A stretch of 52,921 nucleotides of DNA from JARRON01 sp037383845 (GTDB lineage: Bacteria; Pseudomonadota; Gammaproteobacteria; Steroidobacterales; XN24): NCBI GenBank assembly GCA_037383845.1, contig JARRON010000011.1:1-52921 (forward strand), read 5' to 3'. This document shows, in pieces, positions 11,632 to 21,309 of this stretch. Numbering within the stretch: the first letter of the stretch is position 1; every line of letters begins with the position of its first letter. The translations under genes and the position numbers were made by a program. The notes below the pieces were generated by a model that saw only the letters and a list, made by a program, of their open reading frames with translations, had not been told where the DNA came from and made no database searches.

Positions 11632-12258
11632 ATGAGCGGGCGAACGAAAAAGGGCAGACGCTGGATGGACGAGCACGTGGACGACGAGTTCGTCCGGAAG
11701 GCGCGGTCCGGAGGCTGGCGCTCCCGGGCGGTGTTCAAGCTCGCGGAGCTGGACGAAAAGTACCGGCTTGTCCGGCCCGGCATGACGGTCGTCGACCTGG
11801 GCGCCGCGCCGGGCGCATGGAGCCAGTACGTCGCCCGGAAACTGGACGGCCGGGGCCGCGTCATCGCCGTTGACCTTCTGCCCATGACCGGCATCCCCGG
11901 GGTGGAGGTGATGCAGGGAGACTTCGGCGACGACGAATTGCTGACCGGACTTGAGGCTTTACTGGACGGAAATCAGGTTGACCTTGTTTTGAGCGATATG
12001 GCCCCCAATATCAGTGGAGTAGCGGCGGTGGACCAGCCCCGGGCCATTCACCTGGCCGAACTGGCCCTGGATTTTGCAGGGCAGCATCTGGGTCCCGGCG
12101 GCAACCTGGTGGCGAAGGTGTTCCAGGGAGAGGGCTTCGACGATTTGGTATCCGAGGCCCGGAAACGGTTCGCCACGGTCCGCGTGCGCAAACCCAGGGC
12201 CTCCAGGGACCGCAGCCGGGAGGTCTACGTTGTGGCGCAGAACTACCGCGTCATGTAG
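11632..12258 (+). CDS. rlmE: 23S rRNA 2'-O-methyltransferase RlmE (RrmJ/FtsJ)
   Basis: RlmE methylates U2552 of 23S rRNA late in 50S assembly, using SAM. From ATG 11632 the protein has 208 residues, as in the family. The SAM site is VVDLGAAPGAWSQ (about 53-65). The catalytic K-D-K-E tetrad is visible at K36 (VFKLAEL), D122 (LSDMAPN), K162 (VAKVFQG) and E197 (SREVYVV), each offset by two from the E. coli residues. An earlier in-frame ATG at 11548 would add 28 low-complexity residues absent from the family, so I prefer 11632. It is followed closely by ftsH. Confidence 0.96.
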   Translation: MSGRTKKGRRWMDEHVDDEFVRKARSGGWRSRAVFKLAELDEKYRLVRPGMTVVDLGAAPGAWSQYVARKLDGRGRVIAVDLLPMTGIPGVEVMQGDFGDDELLTGLEALLDGNQVDLVLSDMAPNISGVAAVDQPRAIHLAELALDFAGQHLGPGGNLVAKVFQGEGFDDLVSEARKRFATVRVRKPRASRDRSREVYVVAQNYRVM

Positions 12259-12266
12259 TGTCTAAC

Positions 12267-12289
12267 CGGGTCGGGAATTTCCGGACCCG
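12267..12289. repeat. Near-perfect inverted repeat between rlmE and ftsH
   Basis: CGGGTCGGGAA (12267-12277) and TTCCGGACCCG (12279-12289) form an 11-bp inverted repeat with one mismatch around a single T. It lies 21 bp before the ftsH start. It could be an operator-like dyad or a small RNA fold; no T-run follows. Confidence 0.35.
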
Positions 12290-12310
12290 AGATTTGCGAG
12301 GAGCTCGCCT

Positions 12311-14230
<1,920 letters not shown>

Positions 14231-14258
14231 CGGGCACCGGCTCGTTGACCTTTCCCAG

Positions 14259-14285
14259 GGCCGGCGGGGGCCAACCCCGCCGGCC
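14259..14285 (+). terminator. Hairpin after ftsH (weak terminator)
   Basis: GGCCGGCGGGG (14259-14269) is an exact inverted repeat of CCCCGCCGGCC (14275-14285) with a five-base loop. Only TTGCT follows, so termination may be partial, with read-through into folP. Confidence 0.5.
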
Positions 14286-14333
14286 TTGCTGTAGAATCAG
14301 CCGGCTTTCCGAAGAGCTTCCTGCCGCCGGCAC

Positions 14334-15164
14334 ATGTTCCTCCAGCTCAAGTCCCAGCGCCTGGATCTCCGCCATGTGGCGGTGATGGGGATCGTCAACG
14401 TCACCCCGGATTCCTTCTCCGACGGCGGGCTGTGCCTGGACCCCGGCGAGGCGGTCCACCACGGCCTCGGGCTGGCTGAGGAAGGCGCCGCGCTGCTGGA
14501 CGTAGGCGGCGAATCCACCCGTCCCGGCGCTGAGCCGGTCCCCGTGCCGGAAGAGCTTGCCCGGGTCTTGCCCGTGATCCGGGCTCTCTCGGAGCAGTCC
14601 GGGCTGCCGGTCTCGGTGGATACCAGCAAGCCGGAAGTCATGGTCGCGGCCGCCGAGGCGGGCGCCGAGATGATCAACGATGTGAACGGCCTTCGCAGTC
14701 CGGGCGCCCTGGAAGCCGCCGCTGCTACCGGCTGCGGGATATGCCTCATGCACATGCGGGGCGAGCCCCGGACCATGCAGAAAGACCCCGTTTACGGGGA
14801 CGTCGTGGAGGACGTCTATGCCTTCCTGGCGCAGCGCATGGACGCGGCCGTCGGGGCGGGAGTGGTCGAGGACAGGATATGCGTGGACCCGGGTTTCTGG
14901 TTCGGCAAGACCCTGGCCCACAACCTGTCTCTCATGAAATCCCTCGACCGGTTCCTGTCCCTGGGCCGCCCCGTTCTGGTAGGAGTCTCCCGGAAATCCA
15001 TGCTGGGGGCGGTGACCGGCCGCCCGGTCGGCGACCGGCGTGCCGCCGGGGTGGCGGCCGCGGTTATGGCGGCGGAGCGGGGCGCCCGCCTGGTCAGAAC
15101 CCACGACGTGGCGCCCACGGTGGATGGCTTGAAAATGGTCGAGGCGGTGCTCGGAGCATCGTGA
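14334..15164 (+). CDS. folP: Dihydropteroate synthase
   Basis: FolP condenses p-aminobenzoate with dihydropterin pyrophosphate in folate synthesis and is the sulfonamide target. The 276-residue TIM barrel shows both family signatures, VMGIVNVTPDSFSDGG (about 17-32) and LLDVGGESTRPGAE (about 53-66), then NDVNGLR, CLMHMRG, DPGFWFGKT and VGVSRKSMLG. The N-terminal spacing to the first signature matches E. coli FolP, which supports ATG 14334 even though no clear SD precedes it. It is followed by glmM after 20 bp. Confidence 0.97.
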   Translation: MFLQLKSQRLDLRHVAVMGIVNVTPDSFSDGGLCLDPGEAVHHGLGLAEEGAALLDVGGESTRPGAEPVPVPEELARVLPVIRALSEQSGLPVSVDTSKPEVMVAAAEAGAEMINDVNGLRSPGALEAAAATGCGICLMHMRGEPRTMQKDPVYGDVVEDVYAFLAQRMDAAVGAGVVEDRICVDPGFWFGKTLAHNLSLMKSLDRFLSLGRPVLVGVSRKSMLGAVTGRPVGDRRAAGVAAAVMAAERGARLVRTHDVAPTVDGLKMVEAVLGAS

Positions 15165-15184
15165 CACAACCCGAGGATTGAACG

Positions 15185-16522
15185 ATGGCACGGAAGTACT
15201 TCGGCACGGACGGCGTCAGGGGCACGGTAGGGAAGCCGCCGATGACCGTGGATTTCGCCCTGAGGCTGGCCAGCGCGGCCGCCCGCGTGCTGGCGCCCGA
15301 CGGCGGTACGGTGCTGATCGGGAAGGACACGCGCCTGTCCGGCTACATGTTCGAGGCCGCCCTGGAAGCCGGCTTCACCGCCGCCGGCGTGAACGTGCTC
15401 ATGACCGGGCCGCTGCCTACGCCCGCGGTAGCCTATCTCTGCCGCCACCTGGGCGCGCAGTTCGGCCTGGTCATCAGCGCATCCCATAACCTCTACGAGG
15501 ACAACGGGATCAAGATCTTCGCCGCTGACGGCGGCAAGCTCAGCGACGCGCAGGAGGACCAGATCGAGGCGCTGATGGACGAAGTTCCCCTGACGCGGGA
15601 GTCGGTTGGTCTTGGCCGGGCGCGTCGTGTGGAGAACGCGCAGAGCCTTTACCAGGCGTTCTGCACGTCGCTTGTGCCCGAAGGCGTGGACCTGTCGGGG
15701 CTGAAGATCGTCCTGGACTGCGCCCACGGCGCCGGCTACAAGGTCGCGCCCCGGGTGCTGGGCGACCTGGGCGCGGAAATCATCGCACTGGGGTGCTCGC
15801 CGAACGGGCGCAACATCAACGACGGCTGCGGGTCCACCCAGCCGGGTCTGCTCCAGACCACGGTGCAGGGCGTGGGTGCCGATATCGGGATCGCGCTGGA
15901 CGGTGACGGGGACCGGTGCGTGCTGGTGGACGGCGACGGCCGCCTGGTGGACGGCGACGAGGTCCTGTTCATACTGGCCCGCCGGGCGCATCAGCAGGGC
16001 GAGCTCTCCGGTCCCGTCGTGGGGACCGTGATGAGCAACCTGGGCCTCGAACAGGCCCTGGAGGATCTGGGGATCCCCTTCCTTCGGGCCAGGGTGGGGG
16101 ACCGCTATGTCATGGCTATGCTCAGGGAAACGGGCGGACAGCTGGGTGGCGAGACCTCCGGCCATATCGTCAACCTCAGCCGCACCACTACCGGGGACGG
16201 ACTGGCCACCGCCCTGCAGGTGCTTACCGCCATGAAAGAAACCGGCCTGGGACTCGCCGAGCTGGCCGGCGGCATGGACAAGCTGCCCCAGGTCATGATC
16301 AATGTGCGCACGTCCCGGAAGCTGGACCCCGAGGCCGAGCCGGACCTGCGGGAGGCCGTGGAGGCAGGCCAGGCCGAGCTGGGCGACGAGGGACGGATCG
16401 TGCTCCGCGCGTCCGGCACTGAGCCGGTGATCCGGGTGATGGTGGAAGCCACGGCACCCGAGCGCGCCAGGACCACGGCGGAGCGCCTTGCCGCCGCCGT
16501 CGAAGCGGTCGCAGGTGATTGA
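15185..16522 (+). CDS. glmM: Phosphoglucosamine mutase
   Basis: GlmM converts glucosamine-6-phosphate to glucosamine-1-phosphate for UDP-GlcNAc, and so for peptidoglycan and LPS. The 445-residue protein starts YFGTDGVRGTVG, has the phosphoserine loop ISASHN (Ser100), the metal loop DGDGDRC, the sugar loop GGETSGHIV and the phosphate-binding RASGTEPVIRVM near the C-terminus. All catalytic elements are intact and the length is typical. It follows folP closely and precedes tpiA by 52 bp, probably in one transcript. Confidence 0.98.
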   Translation: MARKYFGTDGVRGTVGKPPMTVDFALRLASAAARVLAPDGGTVLIGKDTRLSGYMFEAALEAGFTAAGVNVLMTGPLPTPAVAYLCRHLGAQFGLVISASHNLYEDNGIKIFAADGGKLSDAQEDQIEALMDEVPLTRESVGLGRARRVENAQSLYQAFCTSLVPEGVDLSGLKIVLDCAHGAGYKVAPRVLGDLGAEIIALGCSPNGRNINDGCGSTQPGLLQTTVQGVGADIGIALDGDGDRCVLVDGDGRLVDGDEVLFILARRAHQQGELSGPVVGTVMSNLGLEQALEDLGIPFLRARVGDRYVMAMLRETGGQLGGETSGHIVNLSRTTTGDGLATALQVLTAMKETGLGLAELAGGMDKLPQVMINVRTSRKLDPEAEPDLREAVEAGQAELGDEGRIVLRASGTEPVIRVMVEATAPERARTTAERLAAAVEAVAGD

Positions 16523-16574
16523 TTTTTGCAGGGCGCGGGGCTAGAGTGCCGCGCCTTTCGAGGGGGACGACCCG

Positions 16575-17327
16575 ATGAGAACCAAGCTCGTTGCAGGCAA
16601 CTGGAAAATGCACGGCTCACGGCAGCAGGGCGTGGCCCTGGCCGGCGGGCTTGCCGAAGCGCTGGGCAGCAGTGCCCCCTGCGACGTGGCTGTGTGCCCG
16701 GCGTTTCCCTACCTGGTGGACGTGGCCCGGGCAGTCGCGGGGACGCCGGTAGCCCTCGGGGCCCAGAATCTCTGCGACGAGGACGAGGGGGCGTTCACCG
16801 GCGAAGTCTCCGGGGCAATGCTCAGGGACGTGGGCTGCCGTTTCGTGATCGTCGGGCACTCGGAGCGCCGCGCCATCTATGGCGAAAGCGACGCGCTGGT
16901 GGCCCGGAAGTTCCTTGCCGCCCAGCGTTCCGGGCTGTTGCCCATCCTGTGCGTGGGAGAAACCCTCGAGGAGCGGGAAGCCGGCACCACCGAGGAGCGC
17001 GTGGGAAGCCAGCTGCAGGCGGTCGTCCAGGCCGCGGGCATCGAGGCCTTTGGTCAGGCCGTGGTGGCCTACGAGCCCGTGTGGGCCATCGGCACCGGCA
17101 AGACCGCAACGCCGGAGCAGGCCCAGGACGTGCACCATTTCATCCGTGGCCTACTCGCGGAGGAAGATGGTAAGATTGCGGATTCCGTCAGGGTGCTGTA
17201 CGGCGGCAGCGTCAAGCCCGCCAACGCAGCCGAAATCTTTGCCATGCCGGACGTCGACGGCGGGCTCGTGGGTGGCGCTTCCCTGGAAGCGGCCGGTTTC
17301 GCGAGCATCTGCCAGGCGGCCGGCTGA
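16575..17327 (+). CDS. tpiA: Triose-phosphate isomerase
   Basis: TpiA interconverts dihydroxyacetone phosphate and glyceraldehyde-3-phosphate in central carbon metabolism. The 250-residue TIM barrel has GNWKMHG with the catalytic Lys (about 12), the electrophilic His95 in VGHSERR, the catalytic base Glu167 in AYEPVWAIGTGK, and the phosphate loop LYGGSVKP. The start is supported by GAGGGG upstream. The glmM-tpiA-secG order is typical of gammaproteobacteria. Nothing unusual. Confidence 0.98.
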   Translation: MRTKLVAGNWKMHGSRQQGVALAGGLAEALGSSAPCDVAVCPAFPYLVDVARAVAGTPVALGAQNLCDEDEGAFTGEVSGAMLRDVGCRFVIVGHSERRAIYGESDALVARKFLAAQRSGLLPILCVGETLEEREAGTTEERVGSQLQAVVQAAGIEAFGQAVVAYEPVWAIGTGKTATPEQAQDVHHFIRGLLAEEDGKIADSVRVLYGGSVKPANAAEIFAMPDVDGGLVGGASLEAAGFASICQAAG

Positions 17328-17350
17328 CTGTAACCGGGCTTTCCAGGTCA

Positions 17351-17731
17351 ATGCTGCAAACAATCATCACCGTCGTTCACGTCTTTCTCGCCGTGGGCAT
17401 CATCGCGCTGGTGCTGCTCCAGCGGGGCAAGGGCGCGGAGGCGGGTGCTGCCTTCGGCGCGGGCGCTTCCGGCACCGTGTTCGGCTCGAAGGGCTCGGCC
17501 TCTTTCCTCAGCCGCACCACAGCGGTCCTGGCCACCCTGTTCTTCGTCACCAGCCTGGGCCTGGCGTTCCTGGCGGGGCAGCGTACGGAGCCCACCAGCG
17601 TGATCGAGACCGCGCCAACCCAGGCGCCGGCGGAGGCGCCAGGCGCGCTGCCGCTGCCGGAGACCGGGGACGAGCTGCCCGCGTTGCCGGAAACGCCCGG
17701 CGAGACCGGCGGCGGGGACCCGGAGCAGTAG
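17351..17731 (+). CDS. secG: Preprotein translocase subunit SecG
   Basis: SecG is a small subunit of the SecYEG channel that improves translocation. The 126-residue product has two membrane helices (about 3-23 and 55-73) separated by the conserved cytoplasmic loop LLQRGKGAEAGAAFGAG and GSKGSASFLSRTTA, followed by a low-complexity Pro/Glu/Ala-rich tail as in many high-GC gammaproteobacteria. It starts 23 bp after tpiA and is followed by a tRNA-Leu gene 17 bp after its stop, as in E. coli and Pseudomonas, so the tRNA is probably cut from the secG transcript. Confidence 0.95.
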   Translation: MLQTIITVVHVFLAVGIIALVLLQRGKGAEAGAAFGAGASGTVFGSKGSASFLSRTTAVLATLFFVTSLGLAFLAGQRTEPTSVIETAPTQAPAEAPGALPLPETGDELPALPETPGETGGGDPEQ

Positions 17732-17748
17732 GTCAATTGGCTTCCCGT

Positions 17749-17833
17749 GCGGATGTGGTGGAACTGGTAGACACGCTGTCTTGAGGGGGCAGTGGCGAAA
17801 GCCGTGTCGGTTCGAGTCCGACCATCCGCACCA
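17749..17833 (+). tRNA. tRNA-Leu (GAG anticodon)
   Basis: This is an 85-nt class II tRNA with encoded CCA. The acceptor GCGGATG (17749-17755) pairs with CATCCGC (17823-17829), then A and CCA. The anticodon arm is CTGTC-TTGAGGG-GGCAG with anticodon GAG. The long variable arm is TGGCGAAAGCCG, and the T arm contains GGTTCGAGTCC. It reads CUC/CUU leucine codons. Location between secG and nuoA is conserved. Confidence 0.96.
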
Positions 17834-17847
17834 TCTTCCCGACCTGC

Positions 17848-17871
17848 CGGCGGCGCCGGAATCCGCCGCCG
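17848..17871 (+). terminator. GC-rich hairpin after tRNA-Leu
   Basis: CGGCGGCG (17848-17855) pairs with CGCCGCCG (17864-17871). Only CTGTCTCC follows, with no real T-run, so this is a weak terminator or a processing barrier. Confidence 0.35.
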
Positions 17872-17927
17872 CTGTCTCCGTCGAAGTCATCAGGGCAAGC
17901 CGTCAGGCGCCTTCGCGGCACCGGCGC

Positions 17928-17936
17928 TGTTAAAAT
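17928..17936 (+). promoter_or_regulatory. Probable promoter of the nuo operon (extended -10)
   Basis: TG-T-TAAAAT (17928-17936) is an extended -10 box in an otherwise very GC-rich spacer, about 78 bp before nuoA. No good -35 lies 16-18 bp upstream, as is common for extended -10 promoters. Confidence 0.45.
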
Positions 17937-18013
17937 AGCGTTTTCCGTCAGCTGTCCGCCGCCTGCGCGGGCGGATTCCGTGTTCGACATCAGCACGAGC
18001 GACCAGCCGAAGG

Positions 18014-18370
18014 ATGCTCCAGAACTACCTGCCCATCCTGATCTTTCTGGCCATTGCCCTGGGGCTGGGGGTCATTCTCGTCAGCCTGGGCTTTGTCCTC
18101 GGACCCCGCAAGCCGGACTCGGCCAAGCTTTCGCCGTACGAGTGCGGGTTCGAGGCGTTTGAAGATTCCAGGATGAAGTTCGACGTCAGGTACTACCTCG
18201 TGGCCATCCTGTTCATCATCTTTGACCTGGAGATCGCCTTTCTCTTTCCGTGGGCCGTGTCCCTGGACGCCGTGGGCACTTTCGGCCTCGTAGCGATGGG
18301 CATCTTCCTGCTGATCCTCGTGGTCGGATTCATCTACGAGTGGAAGAAGGGGGCCCTGGAGTGGGACTGA
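18014..18370 (+). CDS. nuoA: NADH-quinone oxidoreductase subunit A
   Basis: NuoA is a membrane subunit of complex I near the quinone site. The 118-residue protein has three helices (about 6-27, 63-83 and 88-110) and the conserved loop KLSPYECGFEAFEDSRMKFD with the invariant Cys. It opens a 14-gene nuo operon that continues to 32232. Its 3' end overlaps the nuoB GTG start by 10 bases. Confidence 0.97.
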   Translation: MLQNYLPILIFLAIALGLGVILVSLGFVLGPRKPDSAKLSPYECGFEAFEDSRMKFDVRYYLVAILFIIFDLEIAFLFPWAVSLDAVGTFGLVAMGIFLLILVVGFIYEWKKGALEWD

Positions 18371-18852
18371 GCGCCTCCACGGGAGCCACGACCGGCGAAC
18401 CGGGCATCGTGACCACCAGCATCGACAAGCTGGTGAACTGGGCGCGGACCGGTTCCATGTGGCCGATGACCTTCGGCCTGGCCTGCTGCGCCGTCGAGAT
18501 GATGCACGCCGGTGCGGCCCGTTACGACCTGGACCGCTTCGGCGTCATCTTCCGGCCGAGCCCCCGGCAGTCGGACGTGATGATCGTGGCCGGCACCCTG
18601 GTCAACAAGATGGCGCCCGCCCTGCGCAAGGTGTACGACCAGATGGCCGAGCCCCGCTGGGTCATCTCCATGGGCAGCTGCGCCAACGGCGGCGGTTACT
18701 ACCACTATTCCTACTCCGTCGTGCGGGGCTGCGACCGGATCGTCCCGGTAGACGTTTATGTGCCGGGCTGTCCGCCCACGGCGGAAGCGCTGCTCTATGG
18801 CGTGCTCCAGCTCAAGAAGAAAATCAACCGGACAAACACCATCGCCCGATGA
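18361..18852 (+). CDS. nuoB: NADH-quinone oxidoreductase subunit B (cluster N2)
   Basis: NuoB holds the last iron-sulfur cluster (N2) that passes electrons to quinone. From GTG 18361 the product has 163 residues. Ligands for N2 are visible: tandem Cys in FGLACCAVEMMH, then Cys in MGSCANGGG and VPGCPPTAE. The start is chosen because AAGGGGG lies just upstream and it overlaps nuoA; a second GTG at 18409 (MTTSIDKLVNW) is possible and would give a 147-residue protein. The stop overlaps the nuoC start (ATGA). Confidence 0.96.
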   Translation: MGLSASTGATTGEPGIVTTSIDKLVNWARTGSMWPMTFGLACCAVEMMHAGAARYDLDRFGVIFRPSPRQSDVMIVAGTLVNKMAPALRKVYDQMAEPRWVISMGSCANGGGYYHYSYSVVRGCDRIVPVDVYVPGCPPTAEALLYGVLQLKKKINRTNTIAR

Positions 18853-19550
18853 CTCGCCGCGCTGACAAGCTGGAAACCCTGCTCGGGGAAAGGTTCGGCG
18901 ACAGGCTCTCGCTGTCCCGCAGCCGGGCCGGGGAAGTGGAGGCGGAAGTGCAGGCGGGAGAACTGCTTGACGTGTGTGCCGCCCTGCGGGATGAGGAGGG
19001 GCTGGAGTTCGGCATGCTCTTGGACGTGGCGGGGGTGGACTATCTCACCTTCGGCATGGACGAATGGCGGACCCGGGAGGCCACGGACTCGGGCTTCAGC
19101 CGGGGCGTCAACCGGGACCCCGCGGGGCCCGCCGCCAGGCGCGCAGCGGAGGAAGGTGCCGGGCAGAAGCGGTTCGCCGCTGTGTACCAGCTGCTTTCCG
19201 TCACGCTGAACCATCGACTGCGGCTGAAGTGCTTTGCGCCGCCGGGTGAACCACCCCGCCTGCCGTCGGTGATCGACGTATGGCCGGGCGCGAACTGGTT
19301 CGAGCGCGAAGCCTTCGACCTGTTCGGGATCCTGTTCGACGGTCATCCGGACCTGCGACGGATCCTGACCGACTACGGCTTCATCGGCCATCCTTTCCGC
19401 AAGGACTTTCCGCTGTCAGGCCACGTCGAGGTGCGCTACGACCCCGAGCAGGGTCGGGTGATCTACCAGCCCGTCACCATCGAGCCCCGGATCCTGGTGC
19501 CCAGGGTGATCCGGGACGACAACCGCTACCAGCCGGCCCTCAAGGAGTAG
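18849..19550 (+). CDS. nuoC: NADH-quinone oxidoreductase subunit C
   Basis: NuoC is a peripheral-arm subunit that packs against NuoD. The 233-residue product is separate from NuoD, unlike the fused NuoCD of E. coli. It shows WFEREAFDLFGILFDGHPDLRRILTDYGF and HPFRKDFPLSG, the family signature. Between YLTFGMDEW and RFAAVYQLLS (about residues 60-112) lies an Ala/Arg/Gly-rich stretch that looks longer than in short family members. ATG 18849 overlaps the nuoB stop. Confidence 0.96.
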   Translation: MTRRADKLETLLGERFGDRLSLSRSRAGEVEAEVQAGELLDVCAALRDEEGLEFGMLLDVAGVDYLTFGMDEWRTREATDSGFSRGVNRDPAGPAARRAAEEGAGQKRFAAVYQLLSVTLNHRLRLKCFAPPGEPPRLPSVIDVWPGANWFEREAFDLFGILFDGHPDLRRILTDYGFIGHPFRKDFPLSGHVEVRYDPEQGRVIYQPVTIEPRILVPRVIRDDNRYQPALKE

Positions 19551-19555
19551 CCGGC

Positions 19556-20809
19556 ATGGCGGAGATCCAGAACTTCACCATGAATTTCGGCCCCCAGCAT
19601 CCGGCCGCCCACGGCGTGCTGCGCCTGGTGCTGGAGATGGACGGGGAGGTCATCCAGAAGGCGGATCCCCACGTGGGGCTGCTCCACCGGGCCACGGAGA
19701 AGCTGGCGGAGTCCAAGCCCTACAACCAGTCCATCGGCTACATGGACCGGCTCGACTACGTCTCCATGATGTGCAACGAGCATGCATACGTCCTCGCCAT
19801 GGAGCGTCTTCTCGGCATTACCCCGCCCATTCGCGCCCAGTACATCCGCGTCATGTTCGACGAGATCACCCGGATCCTGAACCACCTGATGTGGCTCGGG
19901 GCCCACGGACTGGATATCGGCGCCATGACCATGTTCCTGTACTGCTTCCGGGAGCGGGAGGACCTGATGGACTGCTACGAGGCAGTCTCCGGAACCCGGA
20001 TGCACGCCACCTATTACCGCCCGGGAGGGGTCTACCGGGATCTCCCGGCGAACATGCCCCGCTACAGCGAGTCACGCTTCCGGAGCAAGCAGGACATCCA
20101 GAAAATGAACCGGGCCAGGGAAGGGTCGCTACTGGATTTCATCGAGGATTTCACCGACCGGTTCCCGGCCTGTATCGACGATTACGAGACGCTGCTGACC
20201 GACAACCGGATCTGGAAGCAGCGAACGGTGAACATCGGCGTGGTGTCGCCGGAACGGGCGGTGGCTCTGGGTTTCACCGGACCCATGCTGCGGGGGTCCG
20301 GCATTGCGTGGGATCTCAGGAAGAAGCAGCCGTACGAGGTCTACGACCGGATGGACTTCGACATCCCGGTAGGCGTGAACGGGGACTGCTACGACCGCTA
20401 CCTGGTGCGGATCGAAGAACTTCGGCAGTCGAACCGCATCATCCGCCAGTGCGTGGACTGGCTGAAGGCCCACCCGGGCCCGGTGACCGTTGACGACCAC
20501 AAGATCGTGCCGCCGAAACGGGTGGAAATGAAGGACGACATGGAGTCCCTGATCCACCACTTCAAGCTCTACACCGAAGGCTTCTGTCTGCCCGCAGGTG
20601 AAACCTACGCGTCGGTGGAGCATCCCAAGGGCGAGTTCGGCTGTTACCTGGTGTCGGACGGCGCCAACAAGCCTTACCGGGTGAAGCTTCGGGCGCCGGG
20701 TTTCGCGCACCTCTCCGCCATGGACGAGATGGTCCGGGGGCACATGCTGGCCGACGTGGTGGCGGTGATCGGCACCATGGACATCGTCTTCGGCGAGGTG
20801 GACCGATGA
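19556..20809 (+). CDS. nuoD: NADH-quinone oxidoreductase subunit D
   Basis: NuoD is the 49-kDa-type subunit forming the quinone pocket with NuoB. The 417-residue protein starts with MNFGPQHPAAHGVLRLVLE (quinone-binding His in the QHPAAHG loop), contains YNQSIGYMDRLDYVSMM and ends with a NiFe-hydrogenase-like C-terminal region, MDIVFGEVDR, which is the conserved terminus. It begins 5 bp after nuoC. ATG 19556 is the family start; the frame upstream is open inside nuoC but not coding. Confidence 0.98.
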   Translation: MAEIQNFTMNFGPQHPAAHGVLRLVLEMDGEVIQKADPHVGLLHRATEKLAESKPYNQSIGYMDRLDYVSMMCNEHAYVLAMERLLGITPPIRAQYIRVMFDEITRILNHLMWLGAHGLDIGAMTMFLYCFREREDLMDCYEAVSGTRMHATYYRPGGVYRDLPANMPRYSESRFRSKQDIQKMNRAREGSLLDFIEDFTDRFPACIDDYETLLTDNRIWKQRTVNIGVVSPERAVALGFTGPMLRGSGIAWDLRKKQPYEVYDRMDFDIPVGVNGDCYDRYLVRIEELRQSNRIIRQCVDWLKAHPGPVTVDDHKIVPPKRVEMKDDMESLIHHFKLYTEGFCLPAGETYASVEHPKGEFGCYLVSDGANKPYRVKLRAPGFAHLSAMDEMVRGHMLADVVAVIGTMDIVFGEVDR

Positions 20810-21309
20810 ACACGGAAGGGAAAGAAACGGTGGAGCTTGCCGAGCACGTGCGACACGAGATCGACGGCTGGGTGGCGCGTTTCCCGGAAGGGCGCCAGCG
20901 CTCGGCGGTGATCTCGGCGCTCCGGATCGTGCAACACGAAAATGGCGGATACCTGACGCCGCCGCTCATGGATGCCGTCGCCGACTACCTTGGCCTCCCG
21001 CCGGTGCAGGTTTACGAGGTGGCCACCTTCTACTCCATGCTCGAGACCGAGCCCTGCGGACGGCACCACGTCTCCGTGTGCACGAACGTTTCCTGCATGC
21101 TTCGCGGCGGGGACGATCTCCTGTCGCACGTGGAGAATAGCCTGGGTATTCGGGCCGGGGAGAGCACGCCTGACGGCCGGATCTTCCTGAAGAAGGAGGA
21201 AGAGTGCCTGGCTGCCTGCTGCGGCGCGCCCATGATGATGGTGGACCATGTCTACCACGAGAACCTGACCATCGAGAAAGTAGACGAAATCCTGGCGGAA
21301 CTGGACTGA
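20806..21309 (+). CDS. nuoE: NADH-quinone oxidoreductase subunit E ([2Fe-2S] N1a)
   Basis: NuoE is the 24-kDa-type thioredoxin-like subunit next to NuoF. The 167-residue product has the four Cys ligands for N1a: VCTNVSCML and CLAACCGAPMMMV. The YEVATFYSMLETEPCGRHHV motif is typical. It overlaps nuoD by four bases and abuts nuoF with no spacer. Confidence 0.97.
   Translation: MNTEGKETVELAEHVRHEIDGWVARFPEGRQRSAVISALRIVQHENGGYLTPPLMDAVADYLGLPPVQVYEVATFYSMLETEPCGRHHVSVCTNVSCMLRGGDDLLSHVENSLGIRAGESTPDGRIFLKKEEECLAACCGAPMMMVDHVYHENLTIEKVDEILAELD

Noticed and set aside
11960..12015. Sigma-32-like promoter inside rlmE for ftsH (CTTGTT ... CCCCAATA)
   Set aside because: Both boxes are too far from consensus, and it lies about 300 bp upstream of ftsH inside conserved coding sequence.
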